This document shows, piece by piece, positions 41,985 to 51,199 of a stretch of 64,000 bases of DNA. The DNA is from Psococerastis gibbosa (Eukaryota; Arthropoda; Insecta; Psocodea; Psocidae): assembly GCA_963971405.1 (NCBI GenBank), contig OZ020487.1, forward strand, positions 7,909,344 through 7,973,343, in the 5' to 3' direction. Position 1 is the stretch's first letter. Each line of letters begins with the position of its first letter. The notes under the pieces are model-generated. The model was not told the DNA's origin. It worked only from the letters and a program-made list of their open reading frames with translations, and did no database searches. The position numbers were made by a program, and so were the translations under genes.

Positions 41985-43240
41985 ATGGTTCATTTATGAA
42001 CAGAACAAAAAACCTAGAAGCCTTTGAGATGTGGGGATATAGAAGAATTTTGAAAATATCACTAGAGACCATCAAACCAACGAAGTCGTGCTCCTTAGAA
42101 AAACCAAAGGAGATCTATTTATTTTTGCCGTCAATTAAATAAGAAGAGCAAATAGATGGGGCAAATTCTGAGACATGAAGGAAGGTATGGTCGAAGGCAA
42201 TTTAGGTGGACGACGGAGGAAGGAGTTCCTATATGGTGTCATGAAGGCATTGGCGTAAATAGGGGGGTCCTGGGGGAGGCCTAGCCCCCCAGGTCCACCT
42301 GTAGCCCCTCCCCCCAGGATTTCTGGTGATAAAAACGTTATGGAGGCTAAAGGCATAGTATCCACAATAATGAAAGGGAAATTAATTCTTATTATGCTTA
42401 TTTTACATGAAAAAATCAACATATTGATCAAGTACTTTCACAAAAAAAAAATAGTTTACTCAAAATGCTTAAAACCCCGATACTTAAGAGCTAGTTTTTT
42501 CCAAATGCTTCTCCGGGGGAGACCCCCGCGCCCCCCTCAATGGTAAGTTTATTCGTCTTTATAATATGTGAATTGTACTGCTTACAAACATTCGCGTAAA
42601 TAGGGAGGTCCTGGGCTAAGCCCTCCCCCCAGAAGCACCCGCCCCCCCCCAGGATTACTGGTGACAAAGACGTTAAGGAGGCGGCGAAAGGCATAGTATC
42701 CACAATAGCGAAGGTGACATTAATTCTTGGTATGCTTATTTCACATGAAGGACATCATTAAAAAATCAACATGTTGACCAAGTACATCCACAAAAATATA
42801 TTACTAAAATGCTTAAATCCCTAATATTTCAGACCTATTTTTTCAAAGATTTTCTACGGGGGAGACCCCCGCCCCCCCCCCCTCACTGGTAGGTTTATTC
42901 GTCTGTAAAACTTAACTGTACTGCTTTGGCCTATTCAACAATTTTTTTTCTCCGGGGGTGACCCCCGGCCCCCTCTTTCTCCAGGGTAGAATATTCGTAA
43001 AACCTCACTAATTTGGGCCCATTTATCAATTTTTTTTCTCCGTGAGAGACCCCCGGGCTCCCCTTTCTCCAGGGTATAATATGCGTAAAACCTCATTAAT
43101 TTGGGCCCATTTATCATTTTTTTTTCTCCTGAGGATCAAAGTCTTGGGGTCCTAAAGCCCCCCCCCCCCCAGAAATTTTGGGAATTTGCGCCAATGCATG
43201 AAGGACCTAGAAAACGACACCTGCCTTGTACTAAAAGTCC
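41985..43240 (+). mobile_element. LINE ORF2 C-terminal fragment split by a hAT-like element
   Basis: Bases 41995-42120 translate to KNLEAFEMWGYRRILKISLE, typical of the LINE RT C-terminal region. A frameshifted continuation (RANRWG, then EGNLGGRRRKEF) runs to 42247. After the 949-bp hAT-like insertion it resumes at 43205 in an MKDLENDT segment like that of 18225-18375. Clearly a decayed copy. Confidence 0.6.
42248..43196. mobile_element. hAT-like element, 949 bp, perfect 8-bp TSD
   Basis: The ends CATTGGCGTAAAT and ATTTGCGCCAATG are inverted with one mismatch. CATGAAGG is duplicated exactly at 42240-42247 and 43197-43204, and removing the element joins two LINE coding pieces. The interior has four or more subrepeats with GGGGGAGACCCCCG-type GC blocks alternating with AT-rich blocks (TATGCTTATTTYACATGA, CCTCAYTAATTTGGGCCCAT). 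It is the largest member in the window and lacks a transposase. Confidence 0.9.
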
Positions 43241-43244
43241 CTTT

Positions 43245-44270
43245 TGGCTCTGTCCGATCAGGTGTAGGGAGATTCCATAGAACTTGCCTGATCCATTTCA
43301 CTTTAAATGGTCGCCAATTATAACGAGGAGGTTACCTCTTCAACCAAAGTTAATTTAATGTCAGTGTTATATATACCATATAATACTACAATGTAATTAT
43401 TAGTATCATAGCCAAACTACGGGCTTCCAGTCACATATTACCCTGTCCCTTTATGACCAATGGTAACTGAGATATGAATTTTTTAAATTTTTGATCGGCC
43501 ACCAACTTGAAACGAAATGGAGGATTACGCTGGTTAACAAACTCAAACTAGATATTTGTATGATAAGTTTTTGTGCAAAGTTTCGTCAAATTCGGATAAT
43601 ATTTATGGAAATTACAGTGTTTTCTAAAATCGATATGCATGTATGCATTACATACATACATACATACGAGTGTGAAGAAATTGTCCGGAAGTTGAACATT
43701 GGTCGTTGTCTCAATAGGTAGGTGAATCTCCGTAAAAGAACTACACAAGGTAGGAGTGGAAAATGAGTGTGAAACTTTCGCAGCAAGCCAATCGATAGAT
43801 TGAAACTCCAGAAGAAGAACAAACATAATAATTGTTCAAACGACAACCTAAGTTTTGCTGCGTTAGAAATAAAGAAACAAACATTAAGAAGAATAAATAA
43901 TGTTCACGAGGCATCCATCTTCTCAATATATTTACTGAACAAAAATATGACTGAAGAGTTTTTCTATTATCTTGCCTGAATATTTGATAAATACCAACAT
44001 GACAGCGTGAAAACACATCCAAAACTCTTCCCCAATTTCTCCATCCCAATCTTTTCCACAGAGTCAAAGAAGGAAGATTTATTTTCTTTAAAGTTTGGCG
44101 GAAATACGAAATTCAGTAAGCGGGTTCCAATGAGAAATTGCTTGAAAGATAATTTTTTTAGTTTAGGCCTATGTACCTATTGAGATATTTTTGTTTTGAT
44201 GGAGTTTTTCGAATGTTTGACATTATTTAAAAGAAATTGATAAAGTGATCGTTTTCAAACATTGATTGGC
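43245..44270. other. No supported feature
   Basis: Short frames on both strands without recognised domains. A short (ACAT)n run lies at about 43648-43666. Confidence 0.4.
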
Positions 44271-44278
44271 CGACATTA

Positions 44279-44423
44279 ATTGTTTCCACATACGTCTATC
44301 GTCAATGAGAAATATGGTTTGGACGTGGTAGCAGAATTTTTAGTATGTCTTATGTCTTTAATGTCTGCTAAACCTTAAATTTCACATTTCTCATTGACGT
44401 TTGACGTATGTGGAAACACCGCC
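44279..44423. mobile_element. Harbinger-like palindromic MITE, TTA TSD
   Basis: The left GTTTCCACATACGTC and right GACGTATGTGGAAACACCGCC are inverted. TTA lies at 44276-44278 and 44424-44426. The arm is TCAATGAGAAATATGG. The core has GACGTGGTAGCAGA and the inverse TCTGCTA. The extreme left terminus is slightly shortened. Confidence 0.75.
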
Positions 44424-44632
44424 TTAGTTACGTTCTATTAGGTATAGTTGTAAGAAAAAAAATAAAAAATTCTACTCACTTTCCTTTAAGTCCAATTTTT
44501 TTCACAATGCCACCTGTCCTTCTCTTTACGATAAATTCTTCTCACCTAATCCCTGTGTCTTCCACGCCTCTCTGGTGTAAAATTTTATTGTTTCTTGTTA
44601 TTGTAAATTATTGGTTTCAAAAAATTATTATA

Positions 44633-45832
44633 TTATTATCCACTAGTGGAAGCCGCAAGCCACATAGGTTTTAGCATGGCCAATACTATGTTTCCCCCCT
44701 TCATTGAAGTAACTCACGGGCAAATTAAAGTAGTGTCAGACCGTGTGGACTTAGAGACCGAAAATACTCTAACAAAGAACCCTCGGTATGCATCAAAATA
44801 TTTCAAGCAGCTCATGCAAGAATGCTGGCCAAGAGCAGACGCCATTTTTACGGATGGCTCAAAGGGGCTGGAAGGTTATGTGGGTGCAGCTTTTTACCAC
44901 CTAAACTCAAAAGTGCATAAATTGTATAAACTAGACCCCACTTACTCTTCATATACAGCTGAGCAAGTTGCGATATATAAGGCCCTCCAATACACAACCA
45001 ATCTCACTCCAAAGGAAGTATGTATTTTTACTGACTCCCTTAGTACCTTAAGCATTTTGAAATCGAGCCACAAAGAGTCAACCTTTAACGTATGGCAAAA
45101 AAGCATAGTGGAAATGGCATGTCATGCATTAGATGCAGGTCACAAAATTCATCTTGTATGGGTACCAGCACATGCAGGGATTGAAGGTAACGAAACAGGA
45201 GACAGACTGGCAAAAACAGCAAGAATAGAGGGAGAAGAAACCCAGGAACCACCAACCTGGAATGACATCACAGCAAAACACCTAAATAGCACAAGAATAA
45301 ACTGGCAGAGAAGATGGGACGCATACAGAGCCACGACCCTAAAGGAGGCGATACAACCGAACATCCCAAAACGACCTTGGTTCTGGAAAAACCCTCTCCC
45401 AAGAAAGGTCCAAACCACGGCCATAAGACTGCGGCTGGGTCACGCCTCCTTCCCATGCCATCCAGCACGGATCGGTGTCCGAGAGACTTCTCTCTGTGAG
45501 TGTGGGGATCAAGAGGGTACTCCGGACCACATCACTTTTGAGTGCCCCCTCTACAGCCGGGAGAGGACACAGCTTATTAGCAGGTTGCAGGACCAGGGGA
45601 AGTTGCCGCCATTCACGTATATGGATGTGCTCCAGGACTTGGACAAAGAGGTGCTGACGGAGGTGGTCCGCTTCCTGGAGAGTATCGGACAAAAGTGGTA
45701 GGACGTTGGGCAAGCTGTTTTAGACGGTCCCTGGGCAACCTCGTTGTCCAGTGAGCTCCCGATAGCAGTCTTTTGCCAGGTTGGATTTGGCTGTATACCC
45801 TTAAGCCAATAAAAAATAATAATAATAATAAT
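44633..45832 (+). mobile_element. 5'-truncated LINE with (AAT)n tail, 1.2 kb
   Basis: The copy carries the end of ORF2 and a short 3' UTR ending in AATAATAATAAT (about 45817-45832). A possible 12-bp duplication AAAATTATTATA lies at 44621-44632 and 45833-45844, though it is AT-rich. A TAA/AAT-repeat tail together with an RNase H domain is typical of I-type LINEs. Confidence 0.8.
44646..45701 (+). CDS. LINE ORF2 C-terminal part: RNase H and CCHC knuckle
   Basis: An open frame of 351 codons that begins inside the truncated ORF2, so it has no start codon of its own (the first ATG is residue 11). The RNase H catalytic set is complete: D70 (FTDGSK), E106 (TAEQ), D130 (FTDS), H177 (PAHAG) and D186 (ETGDRLAK). 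A zinc knuckle follows with C284, C286, H295 and C300 (CECG...H...C). The frame ends 131 bp before the tail with no internal stop, so the insertion is recent compared with the other LINE fragments here. Endonuclease and reverse transcriptase are absent. It would not be autonomous. Minus-strand frames at 45149-45919 are shadows. Confidence 0.85.
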   Translation: MEAASHIGFSMANTMFPPFIEVTHGQIKVVSDRVDLETENTLTKNPRYASKYFKQLMQECWPRADAIFTDGSKGLEGYVGAAFYHLNSKVHKLYKLDPTYSSYTAEQVAIYKALQYTTNLTPKEVCIFTDSLSTLSILKSSHKESTFNVWQKSIVEMACHALDAGHKIHLVWVPAHAGIEGNETGDRLAKTARIEGEETQEPPTWNDITAKHLNSTRINWQRRWDAYRATTLKEAIQPNIPKRPWFWKNPLPRKVQTTAIRLRLGHASFPCHPARIGVRETSLCECGDQEGTPDHITFECPLYSRERTQLISRLQDQGKLPPFTYMDVLQDLDKEVLTEVVRFLESIGQKW

Positions 45833-45844
45833 AAAATTATTATA

Positions 45845-46690
45845 CAAATAAGTGCCCCGGGTCCTACTCTGTATTTTGCGCCTCTGAATGTAGCCTGGGG
45901 AAAACCTCCGGTAATACAAATGGAACTAGGGTGTATACCTTTATTACGGTTATGTATGGGGCATAAATTGTGTGGAAATGGGCTTTTTTGGTTTAGTTTT
46001 TTAATTTTTAGTTAAATTTTTGTATATTTATACCTTTTTTGAGATTCTTTTAAATTTGTACACTTTTTTATATGGTAAAACATGGCGTAGTTAATTATGG
46101 GTTAATAATTGTAAGAGCATATGGAAAATAAAGACAATTTCCTTTCTTTATTTTCTTTACAGCTGTATAACTGATTCAGAAAGGAGCAAATAGAACAGTA
46201 AGAGCTCGGTATTCTAACAAGGTATCACGAGAAAACAAAAGAGAGAGCCAAGTCATACAAGTCATCTCTGTAGAGCCGCAAAGGCGTGCTAGTAAATCGT
46301 AGTCGGCAGAATACACCCCCTAAGGGGGCTGCGTGACGTGCATTCTCAAGCCCAAATTTTCCATTTTCTTCATGTAGAAAACCACGGAGAAGCTACCCAG
46401 TAATTCCTCCCACCTCGTGTTTGTAAGCTGCTTAGCAATGATGTGAACTGTCTTCAAGAAAATCCCTTTACTTTTCGAGAAATAATTTTTGACTTACAAA
46501 AAATATTGTGTACCTTCCGCAAGCAATAAGGCGTGTACTTTGAATTGGGTGCAAGCCTCGCCACTTGAAAATCGTACTTTTAACAATATCCCATTGAGTT
46601 GGGTTTAAAGAGGCATCAATTTACCACAGCACTATGCACTATGTGCATCAGTGTTAATATTAAATATATAGTATATCCTCACTGGCGATA
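45845..46690. other. No supported feature
   Basis: Unassigned. AATAAA with AT-rich surroundings near 46127 could be a retroposed 3' end, but nothing upstream supports a gene. Confidence 0.35.
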
Positions 46691-46695
46691 TTTTT

Positions 46696-47527
46696 GCTTT
46701 CCAATTTATACGTAGTATAAGGAAAGCTTTGTTATGGTCGAAATTTTCGATTCCGAGATTTCAACGGATTTACACGTTTTGAGGTCCCAGGAACCCAAAA
46801 AAGTGGTTTTTACGAAATGTCTGTCTGTCGCTCTGTCTGTTCATCGATTTCCGGGCAAACCACTCAGTCGATTTTGATGAAATTTTGCATGTAGGTTCAC
46901 AAAAATTATACCTCAAGGCAATTTTTTTATTTTGGGCCAATTCTATTTGGGGGGGTTTTATTCTCAAAAAACTCCGAAAAAACGTCTAAAAAAATTATTT
47001 ATCAAAAACGGCTGCAACGATTTCTTTTTAATTCACATATATTGTAGTCGCCATTAATGTTGCCTCTTGATAGTTTACTTCTGGAGGTAAGAAAATGAAA
47101 ATAACTAAATTTTCATGGAAAATGATTAAAAAATCATTTTTTTGCGAAACCTTTCTATCGATGATTTCTACCTTCAGGGATATTTTAGGTGTTCAATTGA
47201 GTAACGAAACCGGACAGGTTGCTTTCCCAAAATACTATTTGGTTTTGTGCAAAAAATTTTTTTTTTTTAATTATTGAAAATTAACGCTCAAATGCATTGC
47301 GTGCCGTGCCATTATTGCTGTGTGGTATTGTGTTGGTCTGACCTATCTAGAATTTACCTCACCACCAGTGCACCAGTGACGAGTGACGTCAGGTGGACAA
47401 CCCCCCCCCCGAGATATCGGAAATTTTACCATAGGAAAATTATTTACGATGAAATTATTCATTTTCCCCATCTACTAATTTTGAAAAATTGGAAAGCATG
47501 TTCGAGTAAACTCGGACCGGTTCTTTT
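46696..47527 (+). repeat. 850-bp repeat family, full-length copy
   Basis: It begins with a hairpin-forming GCTTTCCAATTTATACG...AAGGAAAGC. It continues through AACGGATTTACACGTTTTGA, CTGTCTGTCGCTCTGTC, TTCATCGATTTCCGGGC and GAAACCGGACAGGTTGC. It ends at GGAAAGCATGTTCGAGTAAA and CTCGGACCGGTTCTTTT. The terminal CGAGTAAACTCG is a small palindrome. There is no coding frame. The ends do not fit a simple TIR or LTR model; a Helitron-like relative is possible but no CTRR terminus was seen. Confidence 0.7.
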
Positions 47528-47739
47528 CAATTTATATTAAGGGTGGTTCAAGCTTGATCTTGCCTATGTACGACCACCGTATTGATGCTTTCCTGTTCAT
47601 ACGTAGTATAAGGAAAGATTTGTGATAGTCGAAATTTCAGAGGATTTGCACGTTTTGAGGTACAAGGAACCAAATAAAGTTATTTTTACGAAATGTCTCT
47701 CTGTCGGTCTCTCCATCAGTTGGTCTGACGGTCTGATTA

Positions 47740-47881
47740 GGCGCTTATTCCACCTAGGTCAATAGTCAATAGTAAATGTGATACTGACGTTTTAGCAGAC
47801 ATTTTTTGACTTTCTTTAATGTCTGCTACCACGTCAATACCACATTTACTATTGACCATTGACGTAGGTGGAATAAGCGCC
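47740..47881. mobile_element. Harbinger-like palindromic MITE, TTA TSD (array unit 1)
   Basis: The ends GGCGCTTATTCCACC and GGTGGAATAAGCGCC are perfect, with TTA at 47737-47739 and 47882-47884. The arms are TCAATAGTCAATAGTAAATG and inverse. The core ends in GTCTGCTACCACGTCA. Confidence 0.85.
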
Positions 47882-48354
47882 TTAGTCCAAACAACTTTTA
47901 TAATACACTAGAAGAACCATTGGCGCTAGTGTCGCATGGTCATTTGACTTCCGCCATTCTGTATTTTATTTAAAAACTAAGAGAAAATGCATTTTTGTTG
48001 CCCTGTTATTATTGCCTATAATTTGATTTTGCATTTGCTACATTTGAAATTTCATAGGGTACAGTACAGTTCCTGTTTTGGATGATTGAACTTATTTGAT
48101 GCTATTGTTTATTTTTAATCCACATAATTTTCAGCTGCTTTGGGAAAGCATATTTATGATAATAGTGAAGTTGGACAGCCTAAAAATTTAATAAAGACAC
48201 ATTTTTTTTAGTTTTAAAAATCGTGGATTAGGTACCATAAGATTACTATTGAGTTTCATTTGGCGCGAAAATTAAGAGGCCAAAATATGGCGGATCTTCC
48301 ATTGGTCCCCTGCTTCCGCAAGCAAATCATATGGAGGTGTAGGGGCTCGGTTTA
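47882..48354. repeat. Spacer of the MITE array, repeated at 48497-48768
   Basis: The first ~220 bp (ACTTTTATAATACACTAGAA, TTTGACTTCCGCCAT, TTTCATAGGGTACAGTACAG) recurs after the next MITE. The end AGGTGTAGGGGCTCGG also recurs at 48749-48764. About 225 bp of the first spacer is absent in the second. Confidence 0.8.
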
Positions 48355-48496
48355 GGCGCTTATTCCACCTACGTCAATAGTCGATAGCAAATGTGGTATT
48401 GACGTGGTAGCAGACATTATAGACAGTCAAAAAATGTCTGCTACCACGTCAATACCACATTTACTATTGACTATTGACGTAGATGGAATAAGCGCC
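48355..48496. mobile_element. Harbinger-like palindromic MITE, TTA TSD (array unit 2)
   Basis: The ends GGCGCTTATTCCACC and TGGAATAAGCGCC, TTA at 48352-48354 and 48497-48499. The core GACGTGGTAGCAGACATT and its full inverse are present. It is the cleanest copy of this subfamily. Confidence 0.85.
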
Positions 48497-48768
48497 TTAG
48501 TTCAAAGAACTTTTATAATACACTAGAAGAACCATTGGCGCTAGTGTCACATGGTCATTTGACTTCCGCCATTTTTGGGCTCCCAGCAGGGGGTATTCTG
48601 TATTTTATTTAAAAACTGAGAGAAAATGCCTTTTTGTTGCCCTGTAATTATTGCCTATAATTTAATTTTGCATTTGCTACATTAGAAATTTCATAGGGTA
48701 CAGTACAGTACAGTTCCTGTTTTGGATTATTGAACTTATTTGATTATATGGTGTAGGGGCTCGGTTTA

Positions 48769-48842
48769 GGCGCTTATTCCACCTACGTCAATAGACAATA
48801 CCACATTTACTATTGACTATTGACGTAGGTGGATTAATCGCC
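48769..48842. mobile_element. Harbinger-like MITE, 74-bp internal deletion derivative (array unit 3)
   Basis: The termini GGCGCTTATTCCACC and GGTGGATTAATCGCC are flanked by TTA (48766-48768, 48843-48845). The central core is lost, leaving AATACCACATTTACTATTGA. Confidence 0.8.
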
Positions 48843-48914
48843 TTAGTCAATTTGTCGATTTCTGGGAAAACTACCCGGTGGATTTTGATATAATTTGGCA
48901 TGAAGGTTCAGGTT

Positions 48915-49350
48915 TGTCAGGACAAGTAGAGTGGTGGTACATTCCATGTAGAACAATAAAAATATATTTTCATCAACATTTTTACTCAACTTAAAGAACC
49001 AAACGTATTTTTCTATTAACTCTTTTCTAACATATACTACACTTTTACAAACGTAACACATACCTGCACACCGTCGTAACAAATCAGAGTTAAACTGAAA
49101 AACTGTACCGGCCTTAGCAGGTGGAAACACAGTTTTGAATGTAATATAACATAATGTAATTTAGCGTAAAGTTAATTTTAATTTTGTCATTTTATGTATA
49201 CTTGTTTTGTTGAAAAAATTGGAATAAATATATATTTGATTTGATTTGATTTGACATACTCCGACCTTCACCCGAGACGTTGTTGGTTCGAGTCCCCCAC
49301 TTGCTCCATTTTCCGGCCAGGCTTCGGAGGGCATGGAAAGCAGGTAATAA
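48915..49350 (+). repeat. SINE family A copy interrupted by a retroposed segment
   Basis: The head AGGACAAGTAGAGTGGTGG lies at 48920-48938. It is separated by 311 bp from the rest at 49254-49350 (CTCCGACCTTCACCCGAG, box B GGTTCGAGTCC, TTCGGAGGGCATGG). The inserted segment is described separately. Confidence 0.7.
48943..49253 (+). mobile_element. Probable 5'-truncated retroelement with (TTTGA)n tail
   Basis: Bounded by ACAT at 48939-48942 and 49254-49257. It ends AATAAATATATATTTGATTT with repeated TTTGA, a form of tail common on arthropod LINEs. No coding sequence is recognised, so it would be 3' UTR only. Confidence 0.5.
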
Positions 49351-49377
49351 AAAAGCAATAAAAAAATAATTTTGCTG

Positions 49378-49610
49378 CTGAACATTTCTATCGATGCTTT
49401 CTGACTTTAGGTATATTTTAGGTGTCAATTAGAGTAACAAAACCGAACAGGTTGCTTTCCCAAACAAAGATTTGGCTTTGTACAAAAATTATTTTTGGAA
49501 GAAATTATGGATAACTCATGCCTTAAATGCATTACATCCCCTGTCATTATTACTCTGTTGGAATTTATTGATCTGCCCGTTCTAGACTATGCAATCGTCC
49601 TAAGCATTTA
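49378..49610 (+). repeat. 850-bp repeat family, internal fragment
   Basis: Matches AACATTTCTATCGATGCTTTC, TTTTAGGTGTCAATTAGAGT, AAACCGAACAGGTTGC and ATGCATTACATCCCCTGTC of full copies. Confidence 0.6.
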
Positions 49611-49660
49611 TTTGCGAACAGAGGTAAACGTGGAATAAAATTCAAATCTTTCACTATTTT

Positions 49661-49830
49661 CAAGGCCGTAGCCAGGATTTTTTTTTGGGGGGGGGGGTTC
49701 AGAAATTTCATTGGATATTACATAGTAGTTTTTATTTTTCCTCCCAAAATCAGATTCTATCCAGTGTCAAGCCATTTCATTTCGGGGGGGAGGGTGAACC
49801 CCCATGAACCACCCCTTGGTTACGGCCTTG
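49661..49830. mobile_element. hAT-like element, 170 bp
   Basis: The ends CAAGGCCGTAGCCAGG and TTGGTTACGGCCTTG are inverted. The flanks ACTATTTT and ACTGTATT match at 6 of 8 bases. A G run follows the left end. Interior GATTCTATCCAGTGTCAAGC is shared with 61594-61755 and 40288-40435. Confidence 0.75.
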
Positions 49831-49839
49831 ACTGTATTA

Positions 49840-50480
49840 GGCTATCACTTTTTTTTAGAAGGGTGTCCATCACTATAACAAGTGGGTCCATTACTGGAAT
49901 TGTCACCATACTACTAGGGCCTATATAAAATAATATTAGACAAAATTCAAAATTTTCTCGACGATAAAATATCGTAATAAGAATAGCATCACAGGCTTGG
50001 CGATACTTTTGCGAAAAACTCGAGTGCTTATGATAATAACAATATTTATTAAATTTTATTTTATTGCTGCTCTTTTTATTGTCCAAGTTAATAAGCCTAA
50101 GGCAATAAAAATTCACGTTGGCCAAGAAAGTAAGCGGGAAAAAAGTTTTCCCTCCTCGAATGTGTGACCCAAAAGCGATCGACGGCGTTTCGCGATTGGC
50201 CGAAAGCCAAGGCCTGAGATTCATTAATTCAATCATTATTTTAATTTTAACCATTTAGTAGGCTGTGGTTGATGGTGACATTAAATATAAACTTTCTCCC
50301 CGCTATTACAGACATTTTTCTTTTCTTTTGTCACATTTCGAAGTTTTAGCTGTTATTTGTATTTTTTTGGGGATGTTTGGTTTTTGTTTTGTAACTTTCT
50401 CAGGCAGTTTCTAGAATAATTATTATCTACAATTATTGTACATGTATTATACCTATAGTTGTGATGATATCGACGTCTTC
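49840..50480. other. No supported feature
   Basis: A 144-codon minus-strand frame (49820-50254) has no recognised domain and overlaps a hAT-like end. Treated as chance. Confidence 0.35.
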
Positions 50481-50502
50481 ACCACTAAAGGGTGGTCCAT
50501 GG

Positions 50503-50720
50503 TCCCCCCCCCCGAAATTAATTTTTTTATGTAAATGGTTTGAAGAATTTATCCATTAATTCATTAATAAATTACGTAAGAATTTTTTCTTGACCCCCCC
50601 CCGAAATTAATTTTTTTATGTAAATGGTTTGAAGAATTTATCCATTAATTCATTAATAAATTACGTAAGAATTTTTTCTTGACCCCCCCCCCCCGAAATT
50701 AAGACCTGGGCACGGCCTTG
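50503..50720. mobile_element. hAT-like remnant with 89-bp tandem duplication
   Basis: Two nearly identical units starting GAAATTAATTTTTTTATG at 50514 and 50603, each preceded by a C run, with a third start at 50695. The right end GACCTGGGCACGGCCTTG (50703-50720) is a CAAGGCCGTG-type terminus. The left terminus is not identifiable. Confidence 0.65.
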
Positions 50721-50828
50721 CGTCGATATGATTCGAATCCCCCATTTATCATATTTTCTCGCTGGGCTTCGGAATTAATTAGACTACTCGTGACTTCGTG
50801 GTATTTCATTTTAATAACAAGAAAATAA

Positions 50829-51195
50829 CAAAAACTTAGAGTTTTAGAAAAACTTGTTACAACAACCTGAATTAGTAAAACCCAAATAATCGTTAAGAAA
50901 TTAAATTTTTCTAAGAAACCCACTTGTGTTAGTATAAAACCTTGAGCGCATTCGGCAAGAACTGCCAGCTGCAGAGGGAAACCCACTAGCACAGTTACAC
51001 CTTATCTGCGATTTGAGACTTGCTCAACTCGAGGAGAAGATGCAAATGAAGATGCAAACATTTGCATGCCGAAAGCGCTCAAGGTTTTATACTAACACAA
51101 GTGGGTTTCTTAGACAAATTTAATTTCTTAACGATTATTTGGGTTTTACTAATTCGGTTTGTTGTAACAAGTTTTTCTAAAACTCTATGTTTTTT
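50829..51195. repeat. Foldback repeat, arms about 128 bp, 109-nt loop
   Basis: The arm 50829-50957 (CTTAGAGTTTTAGAAAAACT, AACCCAAATAATCGTTAAG, AACCTTGAGCGC) is repeated inverted at 51067-51195 with only a few differences. No target duplication was found. It is not related to the other foldbacks here. Confidence 0.8.
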
Positions 51196-51199
51196 TTTC

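Larger units (their letters stand above)
47587..48912 (+). repeat. 850-bp repeat copy split by a MITE array
   Basis: The left part is 47587-47739 (GCTTTCC...CGTAGTATAAGGAAAG to the GGTCTGA region). The right part starts at 48846 (GTCGATTTCTGGGAAAACTA, ...GGCATGAAGGTTCA). The two parts are contiguous in intact copies such as 46696-47527. The intervening 47740-48842 is bounded by TTA on both sides. Confidence 0.7.

Noticed and set aside
41686-42075. 129-codon minus frame
   Set aside because: Antisense of two LINE C-terminal fragments that are readable on the plus strand.
46696-47527. 850-bp repeat as a Helitron
   Set aside because: A small terminal palindrome is present, but no CTRR end, no 5' TC confirmed and no A/T target pattern; left unclassified.
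47740-48842. CRISPR-like array of repeats with spacers
   Set aside because: The repeats are palindromic MITEs with TTA duplications and the spacers are copies of each other; eukaryotic context.
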